This document shows positions 8,806-16,120 of a stretch of DNA of 64,000 bases, piece by piece. The DNA is from Chania fonticola_B. Its GTDB lineage: Bacteria > Pseudomonadota > Gammaproteobacteria > Enterobacterales > Enterobacteriaceae. How positions within the stretch are numbered: position 1 is the stretch's first letter; the number at the start of each line of letters is the position of its first letter. A model generated the notes under the pieces. That model was not told where the DNA came from. It searched no databases and saw only the letters and a program-made list of their open reading frames with translations. The stretch lies in the NCBI RefSeq assembly GCF_048537545.1, contig NZ_CP183218.1. One strand, given 5' to 3'. The translations under genes and the position numbers were made by a program.

Positions 8806-10224
8806 TCAGAGTGGTAAAGTGAGGATGGCCTTCGCGCCTGTGGGTTGCAGGTTTTGCAAACGGATGGTGCCACGATGCAGGCGCGCCACTTCCTGCACGA
8901 AGTTCAGGCCCAGGCCGCTGCTCTTGGGTTTATCTTCCCGCGCCAGCGAATAGAAGCGTTCAAATACCTTATCCAGCGCATAGTCGGGTATGCCGCTGCC
9001 AGTATCGCAAAGGGTGAGCTGGTAATGATGCTCCAACCGCTCGCCATTGATACTGACCGAGCCACCGGCAGGGGTGAAATCCAGGGCATTATCCAACAGA
9101 TTGCTCAGCGCCTGCCCCAGCAAAAAGGCATCTCCAGTCAGCGATGCTTCCGCTAACGCCCCCAATTCAATCGTGACACCACGCTGCGCCGCCTGTGCTT
9201 CTTTACCCGCGACAATCTGCCGGACTAACGGCACCATCGCTACCGCAGCCAGTTCCAAACCGGGCCGGCTTTCTAACTGCGCCTGCACCAGCAACTTATC
9301 GACCAGTTGCTGAATGCGGGCACTCTGCTGTTCGATGTTGGTCAAAAAGCGTTTCGCCGTCGCGGGAGGCGGTGATTCCTGCAAGAGTTCCGCCGCGCCA
9401 CGGATCGCCGCCAGCGGGCTTTTCAACTCGTGTGTCAGGGTATGCACATATTGTTCAATATAAGCCTTGCCTTCCAACTTCATGCGCATGCTTTCCAGCG
9501 CTTGCGCCAGTTGGGTCAGCTCAACGCTGCCCATGCGTGGTAATGGCACCGCCTCGCCGTGCGCCACTCCGTCGGCATAACGCACCAGACGGTTAATCGA
9601 ACGGTTAATCCACCAGACGAAGCCCAGCCCGATCGCTAGCGCAATCCCTAGCAGCACCGCGCCCGCCAGCAAAATACGCCGCTCGCTGCGGCGGATCACC
9701 GGTGCCATGGTGCTGTTGGGCTTACCGACGCTCAACACGCCGATAATCTGCCCTTGCTCCACCACCGGTGCGGCCACGTACATCACCGAACTGCTCTCGT
9801 CATCGGCAATCGTCCGGGTGCTGCGCGCACCGTATTGGCCACGTAATGTCAGATAAACATCGTTCCAGCGGGAGTAATCCTGCCCCAGCGCCTGGCCTGA
9901 GGAGTCGAAAATCACCTTGCCGCGCCCATCGGTAAGATAGACACGATATTCGTTCCTATCCTTGCGGATCCCGGCGATATTGGCCCCGATCGGCCGCTGA
10001 TTAAGCTGGGCGATAGCCTGTGCCAACTGACCTTTTGCCGCATCCCCATGTCTCATATCCAGCCGCGCCACCTGTGCCAGCAGGTTGGCGGTATCCACCA
10101 GCGTGCCTTCGGTGGCGCGCCGTACGCCAGGTTTGACCTCCTGCACGAAAATGCTCAGCACGAAATAGCCCGCCACCGCCACAATCAGGAAATAGCCCAA
10201 CAGCAGGCGCAGGCCAATCCTCAT
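8806..10224 (-). CDS. creC: Sensor histidine kinase CreC
   Basis: CreC is an inner-membrane kinase that phosphorylates CreB. The 472-residue protein has TM helices near residues 6-27 and 183-206 flanking a periplasmic sensor domain, then HAMP, then the HisKA motif THELKSPLAA with the phospho-His, and HATPase boxes N (NLLDNALDF), G1 (DTGSGIPD) and G2 (SSGLGLNF). Its ATG overlaps the creB stop by 4 bases, which indicates translational coupling. Confidence 0.95.
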   Translation of the reverse strand: MRIGLRLLLGYFLIVAVAGYFVLSIFVQEVKPGVRRATEGTLVDTANLLAQVARLDMRHGDAAKGQLAQAIAQLNQRPIGANIAGIRKDRNEYRVYLTDGRGKVIFDSSGQALGQDYSRWNDVYLTLRGQYGARSTRTIADDESSSVMYVAAPVVEQGQIIGVLSVGKPNSTMAPVIRRSERRILLAGAVLLGIALAIGLGFVWWINRSINRLVRYADGVAHGEAVPLPRMGSVELTQLAQALESMRMKLEGKAYIEQYVHTLTHELKSPLAAIRGAAELLQESPPPATAKRFLTNIEQQSARIQQLVDKLLVQAQLESRPGLELAAVAMVPLVRQIVAGKEAQAAQRGVTIELGALAEASLTGDAFLLGQALSNLLDNALDFTPAGGSVSINGERLEHHYQLTLCDTGSGIPDYALDKVFERFYSLAREDKPKSSGLGLNFVQEVARLHRGTIRLQNLQPTGAKAILTLPL

Positions 10225-10916
10225 GGCTGGCGGCTCACGCTATAGCCTAAGCCACGATGGGTATGGATCGGGGGTTCTGCGGCATCGATCGCCCGCAGTT
10301 TGGCGCGCAGCGTTTTGATATGGGTATCGACGGTACGATCCAGGCTCTCTTCCGCCTGGGCCCAAACGATGTCCATCAACTGCTGGCGGGAGAATACCCG
10401 GCCAGGCGCTTGCAACAGGGTTTTCAGCAACAAGAATTCATAGCGGGTCAGCGGCAGCGGCTGTTGGTGGTAGCAGATCGTGGCTCCCTCTTCATCCAGG
10501 CTAAAGGCACCAAAATGATAAAGGGCAGGCTGTTGCAAGCGCTGCTGCTTGTGTAAACGCCGCAGGATCGTGCGCACGCGGGCGCTGACCTCACGCGGGG
10601 AGAAGGGTTTGGCTACATAGTCATCGGCACCGATTTCCAGCCCGATCAGGCGATCGAGTTCGCCGCTTCGCGCGGTAAGAAACAGGACCGGTAAATCCGC
10701 CGCCTGCGCCAGCAGCCGACGGCAAAGCTCAAAACCGTTGATATCGGGCAGGCCGACGTCGAGGATCACCAACGCCGGTAAGCCCTGTTGCAGAGCCTGC
10801 AAAGCAGGCTCGCCACGTTCAAACCAACGCACCTGAAAGCCTTCGCTCTCCAGGGTATAAATCAGCGTATCCGCAATGCTGGGCTCGTCTTCTACCAGCC
10901 AAAGCAGCGGTTTCAT
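10221..10916 (-). CDS. creB: Response regulator CreB, OmpR/PhoB family
   Basis: The 231-residue regulator has an N-terminal receiver with phospho-acceptor Asp in VILDVGLPD and conserved Lys in DYVAKPFSP, then a winged-helix domain ending TLRAKLRAID and THRGLGYS. It binds TTCAC repeats such as the one before creD. Its ATG overlaps the cptA stop by one base (TAATG), so creBC should be translated from the sdhE-cptA transcript. In E. coli creABCD is elsewhere. Confidence 0.95.
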   Translation of the reverse strand: MKPLLWLVEDEPSIADTLIYTLESEGFQVRWFERGEPALQALQQGLPALVILDVGLPDINGFELCRRLLAQAADLPVLFLTARSGELDRLIGLEIGADDYVAKPFSPREVSARVRTILRRLHKQQRLQQPALYHFGAFSLDEEGATICYHQQPLPLTRYEFLLLKTLLQAPGRVFSRQQLMDIVWAQAEESLDRTVDTHIKTLRAKLRAIDAAEPPIHTHRGLGYSVSRQP

Positions 10917-11338
10917 TATACGTCCTCGTCGGTAGCGGATGGTTCAAACGACAACCGTTGACGCAGTTGGCGCCAATCCGCTTTGCTCATGGAATCCGAA
11001 GCCAACCACAGCCGATGGCGTTTCTTGCCGTCGATCTGCTGAAGCGACAGCAAAATACCGAACCCAGGCATCCAGGGCTTGTTCACCATCAGCCATTCTC
11101 GGCCATGCCACTCAATCCGGCGTTCAGCCAGCAACCGCAGTTCTCCCTGCCTGGATGCAATGCGCTTTTGGCTGCGAATGCACTCAAACACCACCAACGT
11201 CAACAGCACCAACCAGATCGGGCCATAGCCTTCCGGCCACGGGGCGATCAGGATCAGCAAAATCAGCAGGCCGTGAGTCAGCAACGAGACTAACTGGGTA
11301 CGCCAGGAAACGCGGACATCACATCGCCACAGGGCCAC
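10916..11338 (-). CDS. cptA: CptA/YgfX family inner-membrane protein
   Basis: YgfX/CptA is a small membrane protein encoded beside sdhE; it has been described as affecting cytoskeletal proteins and, in Serratia, physiology and pigment production. The 140-residue protein has two adjacent hydrophobic segments (residues 14-32 and 38-52) and a conserved cytoplasmic C-terminal part with MVNKPWMPGFG. It overlaps the end of sdhE by 20 bases and the start of creB by one, giving a tight sdhE-cptA-creB-creC unit. Confidence 0.9.
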   Translation of the reverse strand: MALWRCDVRVSWRTQLVSLLTHGLLILLILIAPWPEGYGPIWLVLLTLVVFECIRSQKRIASRQGELRLLAERRIEWHGREWLMVNKPWMPGFGILLSLQQIDGKKRHRLWLASDSMSKADWRQLRQRLSFEPSATDEDV

Positions 11339-11585
11339 GGGCTTTATTTCGCATTTGGATCAGGGACACCATTCTCTGCAGATCTTGATCCTGCGGAGCG
11401 CCATGATTCATCAGCCAGTTGAACAAATCGGGGTCGTCACATTCGAGCAAGCGGATGAATACGGCCTTGTCTGCATCACTCAGCGTATCGTATTCATGTT
11501 CGAAAAACGGCATGATCGAGATATCCAACTCGCGCATGCCACGGCGGCAGGCCCAGTGAATACGTGCTTTATTATTAATATCCAT
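11319..11585 (-). CDS. sdhE: Succinate dehydrogenase flavinylation factor SdhE
   Basis: SdhE assists covalent attachment of FAD to SdhA and FrdA. The start at ATG 11585 (MDINNKARIHWACRRGMREL) gives 88 residues, the family length. The conserved RGMRELD motif required for flavinylation is present, as is the acidic LLECDDPDLFNWL segment. It is divergent from ygfZ, another cofactor-maintenance gene, and leads the cptA-creBC run. Confidence 0.96.
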   Translation of the reverse strand: MDINNKARIHWACRRGMRELDISIMPFFEHEYDTLSDADKAVFIRLLECDDPDLFNWLMNHGAPQDQDLQRMVSLIQMRNKARGPVAM

Positions 11586-11885
11586 GTTGTTATGACTAAC
11601 CTCTTTTCGGCATGGCTTGCCATGCTCTTGGGCAACCGACACTTGGTATGGCAACGCGCGCGCAATTTAATTCCGTCAGCCAACGATTTGGGTGCAATTG
11701 GGTTTCGTTGGCCGTAAGCGCCTAGAGTAACAATTTGACATACTCGCCGGGAAGGGCGTTCACCCAACAAAACGTAAAATGTCAAAAAAAGCGCTGCCTG
11801 GTAATAACTGTTTGCAAAGCCAGCCACCTCTTTTACCATGGTAGCAACCCCAACAGGTATGCTAAACATGCAGCAGGAACCGATT

Positions 11886-12878
11886 ATGGCGTTCAATATT
11901 CCTTTTCCACCCCGTCAACCTTCCGCCTCTTCCCATCTGCCACTGACGCTGATCTCACTGGAAGATTGGGCCATGGTGCAGTTGAGCGGGCCAGACACGG
12001 TAAAATATCTTCAGGGCCAGGTAACGGCCGATATCGACAAACTGGCGGCCGATCAACACGTGCTGTGCGGCCATTGCGATGCCAAAGGCAAAATGTGGAG
12101 CAACCTGCGTTTATTCCACCGCGGTGAAGGCTTTGCCTATCTTGAGCGTCGCAGCGTGCTGGAAAGCCAACTGGCGGAAATAAAGAAATACGCGGTATTC
12201 TCCAAAATCACCATCGCGGCAGACAGCAATGCGGTGCTGCTGGGCCTCGCTGGCCTTGAGGCGCGGGCCGCATTGGCGAAGGTGTTTAGCACCCTGCCAG
12301 ATGCAGAACATCAAGTGGTGCAAGATGGCGATACCACCTTGCTGCACTTTGCGCTGCCAGCAGAACGTTTTGTCCTGATTACCACGGCAGAAACCGCCGC
12401 TCTGCTAGCCTCCAAGCTGGAAGGTCAGGCTGAGCTGAACAACAGTCGCCAATGGCTGGCACTGGATATTGAGGCCGGTTATCCGGTGATTGATGCAGCA
12501 AACAGTGCGCAGTTGATCCCTCAGGCGACCAATCTTCAGGCGCTGGACGGGATCAGCTTCAGCAAAGGCTGCTACACCGGGCAGGAAATGGTGGCTCGCG
12601 CCAAGTTCCGGGGAGCCAACAAGCGCGCCCTGTACTGGCTGGAAGGTAAAGGTAGCCAGGTTCCACAAGCAGGTGACGATCTGGAGTTGAAGCTGGGTGA
12701 CAACTGGCGCCGCACCGGCACCGTGCTGGCGGCAATCTCGCTGGCTGACGGAACGCTGTGGGTGCAGGTGGTGATGAATAACGATCTGGAAGCGGACAGC
12801 GTGCTGCGCGTACGCGATGACGCCAGCAGCCAGCTCGCCATCAAGCCTCTGCCTTACTCACTGGCGGAAGAAAAGTAA
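11886..12878 (+). CDS. ygfZ: tRNA-modifying/Fe-S assembly protein YgfZ
   Basis: YgfZ is a folate-binding paralogue of GcvT that supports maintenance of certain Fe-S enzymes, including MiaB. The start at ATG 11886 (MAFNIPFPPRQPS) matches E. coli; upstream in-frame codons are not conserved. The family motif KGCYTGQE with its essential Cys is present (about residue 229). The length is 330 residues. It is divergent from sdhE. Confidence 0.95.
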   Translation: MAFNIPFPPRQPSASSHLPLTLISLEDWAMVQLSGPDTVKYLQGQVTADIDKLAADQHVLCGHCDAKGKMWSNLRLFHRGEGFAYLERRSVLESQLAEIKKYAVFSKITIAADSNAVLLGLAGLEARAALAKVFSTLPDAEHQVVQDGDTTLLHFALPAERFVLITTAETAALLASKLEGQAELNNSRQWLALDIEAGYPVIDAANSAQLIPQATNLQALDGISFSKGCYTGQEMVARAKFRGANKRALYWLEGKGSQVPQAGDDLELKLGDNWRRTGTVLAAISLADGTLWVQVVMNNDLEADSVLRVRDDASSQLAIKPLPYSLAEEK

Positions 12879-12884
12879 GTGGTT

Positions 12885-12911
12885 TGGCCGCAGGCATCAC
12901 GCCTGCGGCCA
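12885..12911. terminator. Strong hairpin after ygfZ
   Basis: TGGCCGCAGGC and its exact complement form an 11-bp stem with a 5-base loop between the convergent ygfZ and DUF2165 genes. There is no long T tract; a bidirectional stop is likely. Confidence 0.6.
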
Positions 12912-12917
12912 GACGAG

Positions 12918-13415
12918 TTATTCGTCCAATTCCCCATCACGCGGCACCAGATAAATCAGCACCAGCAAAATAGTGACAAAGAAGCGGAAGGCATCGGGCA
13001 CACCGTTCCACTGTTTTGACATCCACATGCCAAACCACTCGCCACCAACCGACATAAAGGCCACCTGCCAGGTGAGGAAGCCTAACGTCAACCCAGCAAT
13101 GGCAAAGGTCTTGGCCCGGTTAAAGCTGGCCGCAGGCAGTTTCAGGCCGCGCAGCAGACGGATCCCCCCAATCCAGCACAAAATCGCGGTGAGGGTTTCC
13201 AACGCAATAATGCCGATATACCCCACCTGATGCAGCCATGGCGACTGGATGGAGCGATAGGTGATAGTGGCATCAGGGAAGATCGTATCCATCATAAAAA
13301 CATGGCGTACGAAGGCAAAGTTGGTGTCGTAATCGGTGATATTGCCAAAGGCTACCAGTGAGGCAAAAAGCGCGATAGCACAAACCAGCAGGGCTTTGGA
13401 TAAACGAACGATCAT
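12918..13415 (-). CDS. DUF2165-type small integral membrane protein
   Basis: The 165-residue protein starting at ATG 13415 (MIVRLSKALLV) has four hydrophobic segments, near residues 5-24, 70-90, 107-127 and 140-158. A Trp/Met-rich loop with SVGGEWFGMWMSKQWNG resembles the DUF2165 family of predicted inner-membrane proteins, whose function is unknown. Upstream in-frame codons look like non-coding extension. It is absent at this position in E. coli. The family assignment rests on sequence feel, not a search. Confidence 0.7.
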   Translation of the reverse strand: MIVRLSKALLVCAIALFASLVAFGNITDYDTNFAFVRHVFMMDTIFPDATITYRSIQSPWLHQVGYIGIIALETLTAILCWIGGIRLLRGLKLPAASFNRAKTFAIAGLTLGFLTWQVAFMSVGGEWFGMWMSKQWNGVPDAFRFFVTILLVLIYLVPRDGELDE

Positions 13416-13646
13416 AGTGAAGAGTCCTGGGTAATGATTAAAGGCACCGGGAGGTGCAAATACCCCATAGATCTCAAGATGCAGGTCAGCCAGCAGCAAG
13501 CGCAGCCAACCCCCTGCGACTTGAAACCGAGGGGTTTGGCGGGCTCAGAAATAAAGCTAAGGCTTGCTGGATACCCGAAAGAAACAAGCGCCCCTTTTTA
13601 ACCTAAAAGAAACGCTTTGGCAATATATCGACAACAGATGAGCGAG

Positions 13647-14321
13647 TTATACGTAAAGGTAGATCGCCATGAAGTGGCACACACTGCCGCCGAGCACAAA
13701 ACCGTGCCAGATCGCATGGCCAAAACGGAAGCGTTTCGAGGCATAGAAAATCACCCCTAGCGTATACACCACGCCCCCTACCGCCAGCAAGGTTACCCCT
13801 CCGACTTCCAGGCGCATTGCCAACTGGTAGATCACGATCAGTGATAGCCAGCCCATGGTCAGATAGGTCACCAGCGACAACACCTCGAAACGGTGCGCAA
13901 ATGCCAGTTTGAAAATCACGCCGAACAACGCCAGCCCCCAGATCACCACCATCAGTCCCCGCGCCAACGGTGAGTCCAGCCCCACCAGCAGGAACGGCGT
14001 ATAGGTTCCGGCGATCAGCAGGTAGATGGCACAGTGGTCAAATTTTTTCAGCCAGTGCTTGGCTCTCTGATGTGGAATAGCATGGTACAGCGTGGAAGCC
14101 AGGAACAGCAGGATCATACTGCCGCCATACAGGCTATAGCTGGTGATGGCCGTTACCCCAGCGCCGTCGTTTACCGCCTGAACCAACAGCAGCACCAGGC
14201 CGACAATCCCAAACACCAAGCCGATACCGTGGCTGATGCTGTTGGCAATTTCCTCTGCCCATGGATAAGCCGTGGCGGGCAACTGGTCTGCCCCGACTTT
14301 CACTTCGTCCTTTTTCCCCAT
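13647..14321 (-). CDS. yqfA: Hemolysin III / PAQR-type membrane protein (YqfA, TrhA family)
   Basis: This is a seven-TM protein of the HlyIII/PAQR superfamily, linked to membrane lipid or fatty-acid homeostasis. The chosen start (ATG 14321, MGKKDEVKVG) has GAGGGG 9 bases upstream; the longer reading has none. Signature residues include EEIANSISHGIG, STLYHAIPH and the C-terminal HAIWHGFVLGGSVCHF with metal-coordinating histidines. The length is 224 residues; near-identical to E. coli YqfA through the core. Confidence 0.93.
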   Translation of the reverse strand: MGKKDEVKVGADQLPATAYPWAEEIANSISHGIGLVFGIVGLVLLLVQAVNDGAGVTAITSYSLYGGSMILLFLASTLYHAIPHQRAKHWLKKFDHCAIYLLIAGTYTPFLLVGLDSPLARGLMVVIWGLALFGVIFKLAFAHRFEVLSLVTYLTMGWLSLIVIYQLAMRLEVGGVTLLAVGGVVYTLGVIFYASKRFRFGHAIWHGFVLGGSVCHFMAIYLYV

Positions 14322-14395
14322 AAAGCGCAACCCCTCAAAACAACGCATATTGTGCGAATTAACTGCAAATGAGATTAACTGAGAACGATTCCAGT

Positions 14396-14407
14396 GTACA
14401 CGTGTAC
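14396..14407. promoter_or_regulatory. Perfect palindrome GTACACGTGTAC, candidate operator
   Basis: A 12-bp perfect palindrome lies in the divergent gap between yqfA and the HD-domain hydrolase gene. Its position fits a repressor site, but no regulator is identified. Confidence 0.35.
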
Positions 14408-14557
14408 GCTAAAATAAAACTGTGAGCGCTTGTAACACCACGCTAACATCGAAATCCTCAGTCTGCTGGGCTACAATCGATATGCTTTGCACCCTATGGA
14501 TTTCAGTTACGGCTGGAAGACGGCGGGTATCCCATCATTCACCTCGAGGTTCGTACC

Positions 14558-15166
14558 ATGTCATCCGCTGTACCCGCGTTAGACTTTGGCTCCATGACTC
14601 AAACCATCCAGTTTCTGATGGAAATCGACAAACTTAAAAGCGTGCAACGCCGTACCAAGGTGATGGGCACCCAGCGTCAGGAAAACTCGGCCGAGCACAG
14701 TTGGCACTTTGCCATTGCGGCCTTGAGTCTGGCCCCTTATGCCAGCGATGAGGTGGATATTCAGCGCGTGATCCAGATGGCCCTGCTACACGATATCGTC
14801 GAGATCGATGCCGGTGACGTCATGGTTTACGATCTGGCAGCACGAGCGGCGATCCAGGACCAGGAAGTGGCGGCGGCAAAACGGTTATTCGGGATATTGC
14901 CGGAACCACAACGTGGGGTTTTCACCGCGCTGTGGCAGGAGTATGAAGCAGGCGAAAGCGCCGATGCCCGCTTCGCGTTGGTGCTGGATCGCTGCATGCC
15001 AATGCTGATGAACCTGCACAACGGCGGTCAGAGCTGGGTAGAGAATGATATCAGCCTGCAACAGGTATTGGACCGTAATACGATGATTGCCGATATCCAT
15101 CCCGAGCTGTGGCAACATTTGGAGCAGCATTTGCAGGATGCACAGCGTAAAGGCTGGCTGAAGTAA
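14558..15166 (+). CDS. HD-domain hydrolase (YfbR/HDDC2-like)
   Basis: The 202-residue protein carries the metal-binding HD signature: EHSWH (about residue 47), LLHDIVEIDAGD (about residue 78) and a downstream catalytic Asp in LVLDRCMPML. This matches the COG1896 group, which includes 5'-deoxynucleotidases; the substrate here is unknown. The start ATG 14558 is preceded by a CGAGG-type RBS. It is inserted between yqfA and ygfF, where E. coli has other genes. Confidence 0.82.
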   Translation: MSSAVPALDFGSMTQTIQFLMEIDKLKSVQRRTKVMGTQRQENSAEHSWHFAIAALSLAPYASDEVDIQRVIQMALLHDIVEIDAGDVMVYDLAARAAIQDQEVAAAKRLFGILPEPQRGVFTALWQEYEAGESADARFALVLDRCMPMLMNLHNGGQSWVENDISLQQVLDRNTMIADIHPELWQHLEQHLQDAQRKGWLK

Positions 15167-15174
15167 TCGATGAG

Positions 15175-15191
15175 GGGCGCCGATGGCGCCC
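15175..15191 (+). terminator. Hairpin after the HD-domain gene
   Basis: GGGCGCC-gat-GGCGCCC forms a short GC-rich stem 8 bases after the stop codon, between two convergent genes. The T tract is weak. Confidence 0.5.
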
Positions 15192-15199
15192 TTGCTGAT

Positions 15200-15946
15200 T
15201 CAACGCCCGCCAGCGGCTTCGATAAAAGTGCCAGTGACGTAGGACGCCGCATCGGAAAGCAGCCAGGCAACAGCTTGCGCCACTTCCTCTGGCTGACCAC
15301 CCCGCTGCATTGGCAACGCTGACTTCACCCGATCTACCCGCCCCGGCTCTCCTCCGCTGGCATGCATCTCGGTGTAAATACAACCTGGCCTTACGCAGTT
15401 GACGCGTATCCCCTGTGCCGCCACTTCCAACGCCAGACCGGTAGTTAACGTATCCACCGCCCCTTTTGAAGCCGCATAGTCGATATATTCCCACGGAGCC
15501 CCCAGACGCGACGCAGCGGAAGACACGTTGACGATCGCTCCTCCCTGCCCACCATGGCGTAACGCCATACGTTTTACCGCTTCGCGGCAGCAGAGAAAAT
15601 ACCCGGTGACGTTGGTCGTCAGCACCTTATTGATCCGCTCGGCGGTGAGTTGCTCAATGCTCGCCTGTTGGAACAGAATACCTGCGTTATTGACCAGTGC
15701 ATCAATTGGCCCCAACGTGGCTTCCAGTTCGGCAAACATCGCCACCACCTCAGTTTCCTCGGCGATATCTGCTTGCAGAGCCATCGCCTTGCCACCCTGT
15801 TGGCGGATCTGCGCCACCACTAACTCAGCAGCAGCACTATCACGCAGATAATTGACGCCCACCGCATAGCCCTGCTGGGCCAATAATAATGCCGTCGCGC
15901 GGCCTATGCCCCGGCTGGCACCGGTCACTAACACTACTTTTGTCAT
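15200..15946 (-). CDS. ygfF: Short-chain dehydrogenase/reductase YgfF
   Basis: This classical SDR has 248 residues: the NAD(P) glycine motif TGASRGIG at residue 8, NNAG at about 88, catalytic Ser in NVSSAASR and YAASK at about 157. It contains the long stretch typical of YgfF (RPGCIYTEMHASGGEPGRVD). Physiological substrate is unknown. Position next to gcvP is conserved with E. coli. Confidence 0.92.
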   Translation of the reverse strand: MTKVVLVTGASRGIGRATALLLAQQGYAVGVNYLRDSAAAELVVAQIRQQGGKAMALQADIAEETEVVAMFAELEATLGPIDALVNNAGILFQQASIEQLTAERINKVLTTNVTGYFLCCREAVKRMALRHGGQGGAIVNVSSAASRLGAPWEYIDYAASKGAVDTLTTGLALEVAAQGIRVNCVRPGCIYTEMHASGGEPGRVDRVKSALPMQRGGQPEEVAQAVAWLLSDAASYVTGTFIEAAGGR

Positions 15947-16062
15947 TATTGTTCCTTGCTATTGAGATCAGAAACGATAGCGGGTATTTACGCAAGCAAG
16001 TCAGGCAACTTGCTGCTCGACGGTAGATTAATCAGTGAAGCGCAATTGCTGCGGTGCTGCAA

Positions 16063-16094
16063 TAAAAAAGGGACACGGCTTCATGCCGTGTCCC
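16063..16094 (-). terminator. Terminator of the gcvTHP operon
   Basis: On the minus strand GGGACACGGC pairs perfectly with GCCGTGTCCC around 5 bases and is followed by T6. It begins 27 bases after the gcvP stop: a textbook Rho-independent terminator. Confidence 0.92.
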
Positions 16095-16120
16095 TCGAGC
16101 ATCATTTTGGCAAGATAGTG

